Source of the DNA: Bacillota bacterium
GTDB taxonomy: Bacteria; Bacillota; Clostridia; Christensenellales; Borkfalkiaceae
DNA length: 25,693 nt
Direction: 5' to 3'
NCBI GenBank assembly: GCA_003343805.1
Contig: QAKM01000094.1
Coordinates: 1 to 25,693, forward strand
The position numbers and the translations under genes are program-made. The notes below the pieces were generated by a model. The model had not been told where the DNA came from. It did not search any database and saw nothing but the letters and a program-made list of their open reading frames with translations. Positions 6,346 through 15,556 of this stretch are shown piece by piece (the first letter of the stretch is position 1; each line of letters starts with the position of its first letter).

Positions 6346-9300
6346 TTAAGATACCTTGACGGAGACGATCTCCATCGATCCGGAGACAGTCGTCAAATAG
6401 TCGCCGTTCTCGTCCGTCGGACGCTGATCGTAGCTTTCCGTATCCCAGGTTTCCCAAAGTTCTCCATAGAGAACAATCAAACCGACCTGAGAAGACTGTT
6501 CGCCCGTCAAAGATATTGTCAAAACCACACTCTCGCCGGGCTTCGCGACCACACGGGTCTCTCCAAATGCACTATCTCCCCAATCAGCGGTACGAGCAGC
6601 CGCATAAAAACGAACAATGTGATTGGACGTGTTCCTTATGTTGATAACGATCGCCAAGCGATAATCATCTAGATCATATTCAGCCTTAAATCCAGCATCC
6701 CAACTCCCTACGGTCAAATTTTCCCAAGAGAGCGTGGTTCCATTGATCGTCGTAGGGTCGGTCTCCACCGCCTTTTCAAACGTCAGACTTGCGGTGATGT
6801 CCTCTTCCGAGGGAACTTCGGGAGCGCTTGCCTCCTCGATAATGAGCGGAGCGATAGAAATACTACCAGCTTGTGTTCCATACATATCGACGAATCCAAG
6901 AAGTCCAGCGACTTCGCTGCCGGCATCAATCTGAAGCTCAATCGTTACAGAGCCTTTAGCAGGTATCTCCACTTCATTCCCCTGAAGCAAGGTCACCCAA
7001 ACGCCATTCTCATCATTCTTCATCGTATCAAAGCGTACTTTGATCACGAAATCATTATTGTTGGTAACGGGAATTTTAAGAACAGACGTCATCTGTGCCG
7101 TATAGACAAATGCGGTATCCATATTCGTCCATTGAGGCGAATTGGCGTATTCGATCGTCCAAGTACCATCATTATTGATGAACGTATAAGGATGACCGAA
7201 AGCTCCACACTTCCATTCCACTACAGGAACAGCAGGCACTTCCGGCTCCTGATCGTCGGGATCGTCCGGTTCCTCGGGCTGTTCGGGCTGTTCCTTCAGC
7301 GTCAGTTCTCCGGTCTCGATCGACCCGCTGTAAGGACCTTCGGGGCAGGGCTCGCCCGTTTCGGTGACAGTATTGTCCGTCGCCCAGCAGTCGATCATGA
7401 GGAGCATCGACCGCGCCGAAGCAGCCTGTTCCTGCGTCACGGTAAACTTGAGCTCGTACGTTTCTCCGGCGGGGATCTCCATCCAGCAGACGCAGGGATC
7501 GCTGTCCAAACCGATCTGCGCGCCGTTTTCGTCCTGGAGATTGAGTTTGAACTTCATCCAATGATCGCTGTTGTTGGTCACGGAGAGCACATACGTCCCT
7601 GCCTCCGTGAGCGAAACGCTCTGCGTCACGCCCGTCCAGGAGCCGATCGGCAGTCCCTCAAACGTGATCGTATTGCCGTCTGCCGTAAAATGGTTGGAAT
7701 TTGCCGTCCAGGGGCTCTCGGGCGCGGTCGACTCGTTGGAATACTCCACCGAGAGGATGGTCACCTTGCCGCTGAAAGACGTGGGTTTCTCATTCTTGTA
7801 TCCGGCGTCGTAGCAGCTGTCGATAAACACATTGATGGGGCCGGCAGCGCTGCGCGTATTCGGTTTTCTCACCTCCACGCTCACCGTCTCGCCCGCTTCG
7901 AGGAAGCCATAGACACGCGCGTTCTGATCATTCCAGTCGATGCCGTAAAGCACCCTGACCGCGCCGTCGTTTCGCAGCGTTACGACCGCATAGAGATAGT
8001 TATCTGCTTCCGGTGCGTCATAGGCAATACACGACCATTCCGCAGGACCCGCTTCCGGATAAGTCACCTGAACAGAGCCGTCGGAAGCAGGGGTAAGATC
8101 AAAAGACCCTGTCCCGCTGTCGACCCACTCCGTCTCCGGTTCGGGATCGGGCTCGGGATCGGGGACATAGATGGGCCGCTCCACGCAGCGCACCACCCAG
8201 ACCGCCGTCACCGCTCCGTCCGCCTCGAAGGTGAACACATAGGTGCCGAGCTCGGTGATCGTCATGTACTCGCCGAAGACGGGCGTCATATCCTCGGCAG
8301 GAGCGCCGTCCTTGGTGCAGGAGACGGTCACGTCTGCGCCGTTCGCCGCCTTCCACGTCAGCTTGACTCTGCCCGTCGGAAACACTTTTGCCGTGTTCGC
8401 CGTGATGTCGATGACCTCATCTTCCGCCGCAAATTCCAGGGCGAGGATGTCGATGTCGCCGCTGTAGGAATCTTTGTAAGATTCATAGGGTGTGCCATCG
8501 TAGCAGCTGTCGATGAAGAAGTTGATGACCGTGTAAGCCTCGGCGCTCTCCAGGCGGAGCTGCCTGATCTCACCCGGCTCCAGATAGCCGTAGACGCGGG
8601 CATCTACGTTGTCGAGATCGATGCCGTAGAGCATCTTCTTTTCGCCGTTGTTGCGCAGCGTCAGGAAGACGACAGGGCGGCGGATCTCATCCGTTACGCC
8701 GTAGGCGATGCACGTCCAGTCCTGCGGGCCAACGCCTTCATAGGTGACGTTGGTAACGCCGTCCTTTTCGCTGACGGTATAGATGGCGGCTCCCGTCCAG
8801 GCGCTGTCCGAAGGCACGACGGGCGCGGGGCCGTCTGCATAGACGAGGGAAAGAATGTCCACATTGCCGCTGTAGCTGTCCTTTTCGGGCAGGCGAGTGG
8901 GATCGTTTGCGTCGTAGCAGCTATCGATAAAGAAGTTGATGTTGCCGCTTGCCGAAGCGTTTTCGACGCGCACTTCCTTGGTCTCGCCCGCTTCGAGGAA
9001 GCCATAGACGCGGGCGTTTTGATCGTTCCAGTCGATGCCGTAGAGCACTTTCTCCGTGCCGTTGTTGCGGATGGTGAGGACTGCCGCCGTTTTGCCGTTT
9101 GCATCCGCCGTATCGTAGGCGATGCACGTCCAGCCCGAGGGTGCGATCCCCTCGTACACCACGTTGGTGATGCCGTCCTTTTCGCTGACGGTGTAGACGG
9201 CCGCACCCGACCAACCGGGCGTCACGGGTACGACGGGTGCGTCGCCCTCCTCGTAGGTGAGGGAGACGATGTCCACGTCGCCGCTGTATTCCTCTTTATC

Positions 9301-10914
9301 GGGGAGGCGGGAAGGGTCGTTCGCGTCGTAGCAACTGTCGAGGAAGAAGTTGATGACGCCGCTCGCCGAAGCATTTTCAAGGCGCACTTCCTTGGTCTCG
9401 CCCGCTTCGAGGAACCCGTACTGACGGTTTGCCTCGCTGTTCCAATCGATGCCGTAGAGCACTTTCTCCGAACCGTTGTTGCGGAGCGTGAGCACGGCGA
9501 CCGTCTTGCCGTCCGAGCTTGCATCGTAAGCAAGACAGGACCAGGCGGTCGGGGAGATGTTGTCGAAGGTGACGTTTGCCATCACGCCCGCCTTTTCGGA
9601 GGAGATGACATACGCACCCACGCCGTTCTGCGACCAGCCCGACTCGTTTTCGACGGGCTCGCGGTATTCGGGCATCGTCTCGTCGTAATAGAACTCGGAG
9701 GAAAGGATGGTCATCTGACCGACGCCGTCGAAGGGCGTATTTTCGGCGATGTATCCGGGAGCGCCGCCGGGCTCGCCGCCCTGAGGCTGGCTCTCGAGAT
9801 TGAAGCAGATCCAGAGCTGTTCTTCAAAGTTGCCCGCAAGGCCGATGAGAGCGGGCGCCGCCTGGCAGGTGAGCGTGATGACGCCCGTTTCCTCGTCCTT
9901 TTCGACGGTCATCGTGGCAGCGCTCGAGTGCGACCCGTTGGCAAAGCCATAGCTGCTGTACTGGCCGAACCACGACTGCCAGAACTGCGCATCGCTTGTG
10001 GGATCGGGATCGCCCCAGAGGCCGACCTGGAACTGTTCGACGCTGTCCTCGAGCGTCACATCGCCCACGGTAACGGCATCCGAGGTGAAGCGGATGCGCA
10101 GCATATTGTTGACGGTGCCGTCCTCGAGGAACACCTCCTCAAGCGGCACGGGACGGTAGAAGCGCGACCAGTCGGCGGGATGCTCGTAGGAGATCGTCGC
10201 CTCGCTGTCCGCACCGCCGCGCGTCACGGTGTAGCCGCACCACGCCTCGGTACGCCAGGTGTCGTCCACGGGCGTCACGCCGTCTGCGGGCGCCTCCTTG
10301 GAGAACCAGCAGTCCTTCACATAGATATCGCCCGTATACAGCGTCGTACCCGTGTTCTGGATGCCGGGATCGGGCGCAAGCCGCACATAGTCGGCGACGT
10401 CCAGCGTCTGACGGCTCACGGAAGGAACGAGGAAGGTGTACGTCGTATAGACGTCCGCCGACACATCGAAGTAGAGATCGGAGCCGAGCACATTGAGATG
10501 ATCCTTCTGCGGGATGGGATTGGCGACGGAAAGATGTGCCGCGATCGCCCGGTCCGACCCGCGCGCTTCGGCGCGCATGGTGATATTGAGATACTTGAAA
10601 TCGGAGTATTCCCCATCGATCTGCACGCTGAAGCTGTTGTTTGCCGTATTCTTGTTGAAACCGAGCTTGGTGACGGTGGAGCCGCCGTCCGAGACGCCTT
10701 CCTCCACCTTCCACGCATCGTTGTTTTCGGAGACGAACCACCCCTGCAGGTGCACATCGTTCCCGTCACCGTAATAGTAGTTGATGCCGTCGAGGTATTC
10801 GCTCGGCTTGACCGCGTCCCCGCCGCCCTCGTCGCAGGCGGTAAAGACCCCGAGCCCGAGCGTGCACGCCATGAGCGCGCCCAGAGAGAGCATCGCGATA
10901 TGTCTTTTCTTCAT
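6346..10914 (-). CDS. Large modular surface lipoprotein with repeated CBM-like domains
   Basis: A 1522-residue exported lipoprotein: basic start MKKRH, hydrophobic core, and likely lipidation at C27 (GVFTAC). No catalytic glycosidase motif was found. After an N-terminal part (about 30-425) with two beta-rich regions come related modules at about 426-554, 567-692, 705-828 and 929-1057. They share a WTCIAYD-like motif, LRNNG.EKVLYGIDW, YGFLEAGET and INFFIDSCYD. An Ig-like segment (829-912) and a Pro/Glu linker (918-928) interrupt them. More divergent modules follow at about 1066-1206, 1231-1360 and 1370-1520, with a second acidic linker at 1208-1230. The modules look like jelly-roll carbohydrate-binding domains. 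Position between a GH10 xylanase and a GH1 gene suggests a surface xylan-binding scaffold. ATG at 10912-10914 follows GAGGAGGG. Binding function is inference. Confidence 0.9.
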   Translation of the reverse strand: MKKRHIAMLSLGALMACTLGLGVFTACDEGGGDAVKPSEYLDGINYYYGDGNDVHLQGWFVSENNDAWKVEEGVSDGGSTVTKLGFNKNTANNSFSVQIDGEYSDFKYLNITMRAEARGSDRAIAAHLSVANPIPQKDHLNVLGSDLYFDVSADVYTTYTFLVPSVSRQTLDVADYVRLAPDPGIQNTGTTLYTGDIYVKDCWFSKEAPADGVTPVDDTWRTEAWCGYTVTRGGADSEATISYEHPADWSRFYRPVPLEEVFLEDGTVNNMLRIRFTSDAVTVGDVTLEDSVEQFQVGLWGDPDPTSDAQFWQSWFGQYSSYGFANGSHSSAATMTVEKDEETGVITLTCQAAPALIGLAGNFEEQLWICFNLESQPQGGEPGGAPGYIAENTPFDGVGQMTILSSEFYYDETMPEYREPVENESGWSQNGVGAYVISSEKAGVMANVTFDNISPTAWSCLAYDASSDGKTVAVLTLRNNGSEKVLYGIDWNSEANRQYGFLEAGETKEVRLENASASGVINFFLDSCYDANDPSRLPDKEEYSGDVDIVSLTYEEGDAPVVPVTPGWSGAAVYTVSEKDGITNVVYEGIAPSGWTCIAYDTADANGKTAAVLTIRNNGTEKVLYGIDWNDQNARVYGFLEAGETKEVRVENASASGNINFFIDSCYDANDPTRLPEKDSYSGNVDILSLVYADGPAPVVPSDSAWTGAAIYTVSEKDGVTNVTYEGVGPQDWTCIAYGVTDEIRRPVVFLTLRNNGEKKMLYGIDLDNVDARVYGYLEPGEIRQLRLESAEAYTVINFFIDSCYDGTPYESYKDSYSGDIDILALEFAAEDEVIDITANTAKVFPTGRVKLTWKAANGADVTVSCTKDGAPAEDMTPVFGEYMTITELGTYVFTFEADGAVTAVWVVRCVERPIYVPDPEPDPEPETEWVDSGTGSFDLTPASDGSVQVTYPEAGPAEWSCIAYDAPEADNYLYAVVTLRNDGAVRVLYGIDWNDQNARVYGFLEAGETVSVEVRKPNTRSAAGPINVFIDSCYDAGYKNEKPTSFSGKVTILSVEYSNESTAPESPWTANSNHFTADGNTITFEGLPIGSWTGVTQSVSLTEAGTYVLSVTNNSDHWMKFKLNLQDENGAQIGLDSDPCVCWMEIPAGETYELKFTVTQEQAASARSMLLMIDCWATDNTVTETGEPCPEGPYSGSIETGELTLKEQPEQPEEPDDPDDQEPEVPAVPVVEWKCGAFGHPYTFINNDGTWTIEYANSPQWTNMDTAFVYTAQMTSVLKIPVTNNNDFVIKVRFDTMKNDENGVWVTLLQGNEVEIPAKGSVTIELQIDAGSEVAGLLGFVDMYGTQAGSISIAPLIIEEASAPEVPSEEDITASLTFEKAVETDPTTINGTTLSWENLTVGSWDAGFKAEYDLDDYRLAIVINIRNTSNHIVRFYAAARTADWGDSAFGETRVVAKPGESVVLTISLTGEQSSQVGLIVLYGELWETWDTESYDQRPTDENGDYLTTVSGSMEIVSVKVS
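7744..9639 (-). repeat. Four copies of a ~125-residue module within the lipoprotein gene
   Basis: Module copies at about 9253-9639, 8839-9216, 8431-8802 and 7744-8130. Copies are similar in DNA as well as protein; for example the GFLEAGET region and the IDSCYD region are nearly the same in the first two. The fourth is separated from the third by the Ig-like segment and linker. This fits tandem duplication followed by divergence. Confidence 0.85.
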
Positions 10915-10925
10915 CTGTTCCCTCC

Positions 10926-12077
10926 TCAGAAATCCATCACCGCGTAGTACGCGAGCTTGGGCTGCAGATCGGCGTCAAAGAGATAGGGCCAATCCTGCCG
11001 GTTGGAAACGGGCATATTGAAGAGATAGCTGTCGTCGTCGGCAACGCCCCACTGCGTCACGCAGGAGACCTTGTCCTTGTGCTTGCGCGCGATCTCATAT
11101 ACCTTGCCGAAGCAGCTTGCCTGCAGCTCCTCCATCTCCTCCGTGAACTCGTAGTAGTAAAGATCCCGGTCTCCGTTGTAGTTGTACATGGAGAAATCCA
11201 CTTCCGTGATCTGCACGTCGAGGCCGAGCTCGTGGATGTCGAGGATGAGCTGTTCGAGCATCTCGGGATCGAAGGAATTGATGTCGTAGTGCGCCTGGAT
11301 GCCGACGCCGTCGATCTCGCACCCCTTCTCGAGAAGGTCCTCAAGGAGCACGATCATCTTTTGGCACTTGTCGGTATTGTTCTCGAAATACTCGTTGTAG
11401 TAGAGTTTGGTCCCCTCGGGCGCACACGCACGGGCGACGGCAAACGTCTCGACGATGAGGTCTTCGATCTTCTCGTTGGCGGCGGCGCGCTCTTCGGGCG
11501 TATTATTGCGGGCGAGCCCGGCGAGCTGGTGCCAGCGCGAACCGTTTGCAGCGTCGTCGCCGTAGCTGACGCGGAAGAGGTTGGTGTCGTCCTGGTCCCG
11601 GTCGTCCGTGAGCATCTCGTTCCAGACGTCCCACGCATACACGGTATCGCCGTACTTTTCCCCGAAGTGCGTGATGACTTCGGTCGTATGGGTGAGAAGG
11701 CGCTCCTTGGCATCCTCGAAGGTACCCGAATACACCCACGACGGAACGGCATCCTTGTTGTGCCAGCCGATGCAGTGCCCGCGCACCTTCATGTCGTGCT
11801 CGACGGCGAAATCGATCATCTCGTCAGCAAGTGCATAGGTGAAGAGCCCTTCGTCGGGCTGCAGGTTGTTCCACTTCATCTCGTTCTCGCAGGTCATCGA
11901 ACTGAACTCTGAGGCAAGCTCTTCATAGCCGAGATAGTTGCCCGAGTTCATGGTCGCGCCCACGAGGAAGTAATCCTCATATTTCTTGCGGAGGGTCATC
12001 TCGCCGCAGCCCGTCATGGCGAGCGCCGCGCCTGCGAGGACTGCCACCGCAAGAAGGGAAGCCAATACTTTTTTCAT
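10926..12077 (-). CDS. GH10 endo-beta-1,4-xylanase, lipoprotein
   Basis: A 383-residue retaining xylanase that cuts internal beta-1,4 bonds of xylan. The signal peptide MKKVLASLLAVAVLAGA leads to the lipobox MTGC, so the mature enzyme is tethered at C24 on the outer face of the membrane. GH10 motifs appear in order: CENEMKW (63-69), GHCIGWHN (100-107), WDVWNEM with acid/base E154, YNEYF, GVGIQAHYD and QITEVD with nucleophile E292. The length matches a single catalytic domain plus signal peptide; it has no binding module of its own, which could be supplied in trans by the neighbouring modular lipoprotein 11 nt downstream. ATG at 12075-12077 follows AAGGAGG. The gene lies 23 nt after the second permease. 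Confidence 0.95.
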   Translation of the reverse strand: MKKVLASLLAVAVLAGAALAMTGCGEMTLRKKYEDYFLVGATMNSGNYLGYEELASEFSSMTCENEMKWNNLQPDEGLFTYALADEMIDFAVEHDMKVRGHCIGWHNKDAVPSWVYSGTFEDAKERLLTHTTEVITHFGEKYGDTVYAWDVWNEMLTDDRDQDDTNLFRVSYGDDAANGSRWHQLAGLARNNTPEERAAANEKIEDLIVETFAVARACAPEGTKLYYNEYFENNTDKCQKMIVLLEDLLEKGCEIDGVGIQAHYDINSFDPEMLEQLILDIHELGLDVQITEVDFSMYNYNGDRDLYYYEFTEEMEELQASCFGKVYEIARKHKDKVSCVTQWGVADDDSYLFNMPVSNRQDWPYLFDADLQPKLAYYAVMDF

Positions 12078-12100
12078 ACTTTTCCTCCTTTATCTCCTTG

Positions 12101-13048
12101 TTACTCCTTGCCGCCGCCGATCGCCACGCCGCGGATGATGAAGCGCGAGAAGCAGGCGTAGACGACGAGAAGGGGCAGGATGGTCATAAAGACGGCGAGC
12201 GCCATTGCACCGAGGTCGGTGTTGTAGCGGTCGGTCTTCAAAAGCTGCGAGATCATGGGGAAGGTGTACTTCTCCGTGCTCGACAAGATCATCAAGGGCC
12301 CCATGTAGTTGTTCCAGGCACTGACGATGCCGAAGATGGCGTTGGTCGCAATGGCGGGTGCGAGCGTGGGCAGCACGATGAGATTGAAGGTGCGGAACTC
12401 GCCCGAGCCGTCGATGCGCGCCGCCTCGACCAATTCCTTCGAGAAGTTGGCATCGAAGTACTGTTTGAAGAAGAACACGGCGCCCGGACCTGCGATCGCA
12501 GGGATGATGAGCGGCCAATAGGTATCGTACATCCCGAGGTCGACGACGAGCTTATAAAAGCCGATCATCGAGAGCTGCCCGGGGATCATCATCAGGATGA
12601 GGATGATCGACCAGATCGCCTTCTGTCCCTTGTAGCGGTACGCCACGAAGGAGTACGCCGTCAGGGTGGAGAAGTAGAGGCTCAGAGCCGTCGAACTGAA
12701 GCTGATGAGCACGCTGTTGAAGAAGGACTGAACGATCGGGAAATCGTGCTCCATCAGCGACGTCCAGTTGACGGCAAGATAGGTGCTCGGGATGAGGCTC
12801 ATGCCCTGATTGATCTGCTGCGTGGAGCGGGTGGCATCCACGAAGAGCAGCCAAAGGGGCAGCAGACAGACGATCGCCATGAACACGCAGCAGATATAGA
12901 TGATCGTCTGCACGGTGTGCTTCTTGATGCGCTTCCCGAGGGGAACGTTCTTCCGTGCAAGCACTTTGATCTCATGCTCGTGCTGCTGTTCGAGGTGCCG
13001 GCGCTCCTTTTCGGAGACGGTTTCGTTGATCACGCTATTCTGCGTCAT
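12101..13048 (-). CDS. Carbohydrate ABC transporter permease, CUT1 (MalG-type)
   Basis: A 315-residue inner-membrane subunit of a sugar importer. A charged N-terminal tail of about 45 residues precedes six hydrophobic segments beginning at YIICCVFMAIVC-like residues 48-70. The permease EAA loop that docks the ATPase is at about 208-229 (EAARIDGSGEFRTF, then LPTLAPA). Ends with the typical RFIIRGVAIGGGK tail of MalG-type subunits. The ATG (13046-13048) overlaps the stop of the MalF-type gene (ATGA), consistent with translational coupling and a heterodimer. Substrate is probably xylo-oligosaccharides, from the operon context. No ATPase gene is next to it. Confidence 0.94.
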   Translation of the reverse strand: MTQNSVINETVSEKERRHLEQQHEHEIKVLARKNVPLGKRIKKHTVQTIIYICCVFMAIVCLLPLWLLFVDATRSTQQINQGMSLIPSTYLAVNWTSLMEHDFPIVQSFFNSVLISFSSTALSLYFSTLTAYSFVAYRYKGQKAIWSIILILMMIPGQLSMIGFYKLVVDLGMYDTYWPLIIPAIAGPGAVFFFKQYFDANFSKELVEAARIDGSGEFRTFNLIVLPTLAPAIATNAIFGIVSAWNNYMGPLMILSSTEKYTFPMISQLLKTDRYNTDLGAMALAVFMTILPLLVVYACFSRFIIRGVAIGGGKE

Positions 13049-14103
13049 AAGCCTTTCACCTCCCCTTTGCCTTTGTAGCCCTTGCCCCAGATGCGGCGCT
13101 GTGCGCGCTCTTCGCTCTTGCGCTCGTCCGTATGCGTCACACGGAAGAGGACAAAGCTGACGATCATGCAGATGACGAAGAGATAGACGCTCGCAGCCGA
13201 AGCAACGTTGTAGCGCATCTCGCCCGTGAAGGCGATCTTATAGATGTAGACGGCGATGGTCTCCGTCGCGTTCCTGCCCCCTTCCATGACGGGACCGCCC
13301 GAGAGGAAGAGATACGGGATGTCAAAGACCTGCAGACCGCCGAGCGTGGAGACGACGAGGCTGTACACCACGATGGGCTTGATGAGCGGCAGCGTGATGT
13401 GCAGGAAGATGTCCTTCTGCGAAGCGCCGTCCAACTGTGCCGCCTCGAACACCGACGGATTGATGCCGAGGATGCCCGCCGAGAGCGTGATCATGCTGTT
13501 GCCGAACCACATCCAGAACTGGATGAAGGCAATGATGATGCGCGAGGGCCAGGGCATGAGATAGAAATTGATGCTCTCCTCCATTCCCATCTTGACAAAG
13601 AGCTGCCAAAGCCCGCCGCTGGGACGCGCAAACAGCGTGTAGAACATGACGGCAACGGAAGTCGCGGTCAGGATGTTGGGCAGATAGTAGATGGCCTTGA
13701 AGGCGCCCTTGCCGCGCATCTTGTACGTCTTGCCCGTGAACATGGCGGCGAAGATGAGCGCGAACAGCATCTGCGGGACGAAGTTCATGCAGAAGATCAT
13801 CACCGTGTTGAGGAGAGACTGCCAGAAGCGCTGCTGCGTCGCGAGCCATGCAAAGTTCTCGAAGCCGATGATGGAGATCGCCTGGTTGTATCCCTCGTAA
13901 TCGGTGACGCTCAGGACGATCGAATAGACCATCGGGTAGAGCGAAAAGAGTGCATACACGGCAAAGAACGGGATGATGAAGATGATGCCGAAGTAGTCCT
14001 CTCTCCACTTGAATTTTTTCCTGGGGGATCTTTCCTGCTTTTCGGCGGGCGGGGCGACCTCGCCCACGCCTTCCGCCGCAGCAGCTTTCTCGGTTTGGCG
14101 CAT
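13045..14103 (-). CDS. Carbohydrate ABC transporter permease, CUT1 (MalF-type)
   Basis: A 352-residue partner permease of the sugar importer. A basic, proline-rich cytoplasmic N-terminus (1-35) leads into transmembrane helix 1 (about 38-60, YFGIIFIIPFFAVYALFS). The EAA loop lies at about 220-240 (EAAQLDGASQKDIF, ending LPL). The remaining helices and the C-terminal basic tail are normal for the family, so the gene looks intact. The ATG at 14101-14103 follows GGGGAGG and sits 13 nt after the solute-binding gene; it overlaps the next permease by 4 nt. Function together with the solute-binding protein and an ATPase encoded elsewhere is inferred from family knowledge. Confidence 0.94.
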   Translation of the reverse strand: MRQTEKAAAAEGVGEVAPPAEKQERSPRKKFKWREDYFGIIFIIPFFAVYALFSLYPMVYSIVLSVTDYEGYNQAISIIGFENFAWLATQQRFWQSLLNTVMIFCMNFVPQMLFALIFAAMFTGKTYKMRGKGAFKAIYYLPNILTATSVAVMFYTLFARPSGGLWQLFVKMGMEESINFYLMPWPSRIIIAFIQFWMWFGNSMITLSAGILGINPSVFEAAQLDGASQKDIFLHITLPLIKPIVVYSLVVSTLGGLQVFDIPYLFLSGGPVMEGGRNATETIAVYIYKIAFTGEMRYNVASAASVYLFVICMIVSFVLFRVTHTDERKSEERAQRRIWGKGYKGKGEVKGL

Positions 14104-14116
14104 CGTGCACCTCCCC

Positions 14117-15457
14117 TCAGTTCACGTTGATGTTGAGGCCGGCCGCCGCCACCATCGCCTTGAACTGCTCCACGGCAGCGTCGATGGTCGCCGCTTCCGT
14201 CTTGCCCTCCGCATAGTTGGTCGCCCAGGCCTCGAAATAGCCATTGATCTCGCTGTCGTAGCGGGTGATGATCTCGCCATTGATCTTATCGGCTGCGGCA
14301 ATGAACGTGGAATACGGGTTCTGTCCGCCGAGAAAGGCGTTGTTTGCCGTCGTGTCGCTCACGAGCTCCTCCATATACGATCTGTGGTTCATGAAGTCGC
14401 CGTGTTCCTTCGCCCAGTTGGTGAGATACCCCTTGTCCGTCGAGAAAAATTTGACGAAGTCCTTCGCCTCCTCGAGCATATCCGTCCCCTTGATGACGGC
14501 GTGATAGGTGCCGCCCTCAAAGTAGGGCGCGGGGCCTTCGATGATCGCCCAGTCACCCGCGGTCGAACCGCCCGACGAGCTCTCGCAGTTGTTCTGAAGG
14601 TTGGTATTGATGCCCCAGGTCGCCTGGAAGTAACCGAAGATCTTGTCGTCATCCGAATCGGAGATGCCCGCATACCAGCCGCCGTCGCCCGAGGTCTGCT
14701 CACCCGTGTAGCCGTTGACGTGGAGCTGCTTGGCAACTTCCATCATGCTGTAGTCGCCGTCGGTGAGCGTGGCGTCGATCGCAAGGTTCCCGCTTGCATC
14801 CACCCAGCCTTCGCTGCGGCTGCCGCAGAACACCTTGCCGATGTCCATGTAGGAAGAGATGACCTTGATGCCGTCGGGATATTCCTCCGTTCTGACTTCA
14901 GAGAGCGTCTTGGCAGATCCCAGGAAGTGTTCCCAGCTATCAAAGTGCTTCTGGATCTCGGCGGGATCGTCGGTGCCGAACGCCTCTTTTGCCATGCTGC
15001 GGCGGTATGCGAAGATGCCGGGCGTCACGTTGGTCGCAAGGGCATAGAGATGGCCGTCCTCCCCCGTCGCGCCGTCAACGGTATAGCTGTACATCTCCGA
15101 CGTCAGGCCCTTGAGATCGTCGAGATTCTCCAGAAGGCTGGCACCGTCGTCGATATACTTCTTGAAGGTCTCGGCCTCCAGAGCGACGACGTCGGGCAGG
15201 TTCTTGCCCGAACGGAAAGCGTTGTCGAGACGGGTGAGCATATTGTCGAGCGGAACGACTTCCACCTTGATGTCATACCCGAGCGCGCGCTCCTCCGTGT
15301 CATAATAGTCGGTCACCTGCTTTGCCATGTCCGCGTCAAAGCACCAATAGACGAGCTCCGTTCCCTTGGACCCGCCGTCACATCCCGCGAGCATTCCCGC
15401 GGTGGTTCCGATGAGCGCTGCCGAGAGCGCGACCGTTAAGAGCCTTTTCCCCTTCAT
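14117..15457 (-). CDS. Extracellular sugar-binding lipoprotein of the ABC importer
   Basis: A 446-residue solute-binding protein of the family-1 (CUT1, MalE-like) type. The signal peptide MKGKRLLTVALSAALIG ends in the lipobox LAGC, giving a lipid-anchored C26. The mature domain shows the type-1 binding-protein pattern: ELVYWCF near the start, PDVVALEAETFKKYID in the hinge region, ALATNVTPGIFAYRRS, and the late AKDFVKFFSTDKG. It should capture oligosaccharides released at the surface and pass them to the two permeases downstream. The ATG at 15455-15457 follows GAGG at 6 nt; a GTG four codons upstream overlaps that ribosome binding site and is less likely. It is the first gene of the six-gene operon, controlled by the promoter and operator cluster at 15490-15585. 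Confidence 0.94.
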   Translation of the reverse strand: MKGKRLLTVALSAALIGTTAGMLAGCDGGSKGTELVYWCFDADMAKQVTDYYDTEERALGYDIKVEVVPLDNMLTRLDNAFRSGKNLPDVVALEAETFKKYIDDGASLLENLDDLKGLTSEMYSYTVDGATGEDGHLYALATNVTPGIFAYRRSMAKEAFGTDDPAEIQKHFDSWEHFLGSAKTLSEVRTEEYPDGIKVISSYMDIGKVFCGSRSEGWVDASGNLAIDATLTDGDYSMMEVAKQLHVNGYTGEQTSGDGGWYAGISDSDDDKIFGYFQATWGINTNLQNNCESSSGGSTAGDWAIIEGPAPYFEGGTYHAVIKGTDMLEEAKDFVKFFSTDKGYLTNWAKEHGDFMNHRSYMEELVSDTTANNAFLGGQNPYSTFIAAADKINGEIITRYDSEINGYFEAWATNYAEGKTEAATIDAAVEQFKAMVAAAGLNINVN

Positions 15458-15489
15458 ATAATACCTCACATAAAATTATTTTTGTATAG

Positions 15490-15544
15490 GTAATCGATTA
15501 CTTTGAAGGCCAAAGAAAAAATCGATTCTAAGTTAATCGATTAC
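15490..15544 (-). promoter_or_regulatory. LacI-type operator cluster before the transporter-xylanase operon
   Basis: Palindrome GTAATCGATTAC at 15490-15501, core TAATCGATTA at 15534-15543, and a shorter AATCGATT at 15520-15527. All three have the central CG expected for LacI-family operators. The outer two are centred 43 bp apart, about four helical turns. They lie just downstream of the predicted transcription start near 15550, a position where a repressor would block initiation or elongation. Confidence 0.8.
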
Positions 15545-15556
15545 CTTACGTTCCAT

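Noticed and set aside
6871..10947. Plus-strand open frame of 1358 codons opposite the modular lipoprotein
   Set aside because: Mirror of the lipoprotein gene caused by codon bias; its repeats follow the module period on the other strand. No promoter or ribosome binding site supports it.
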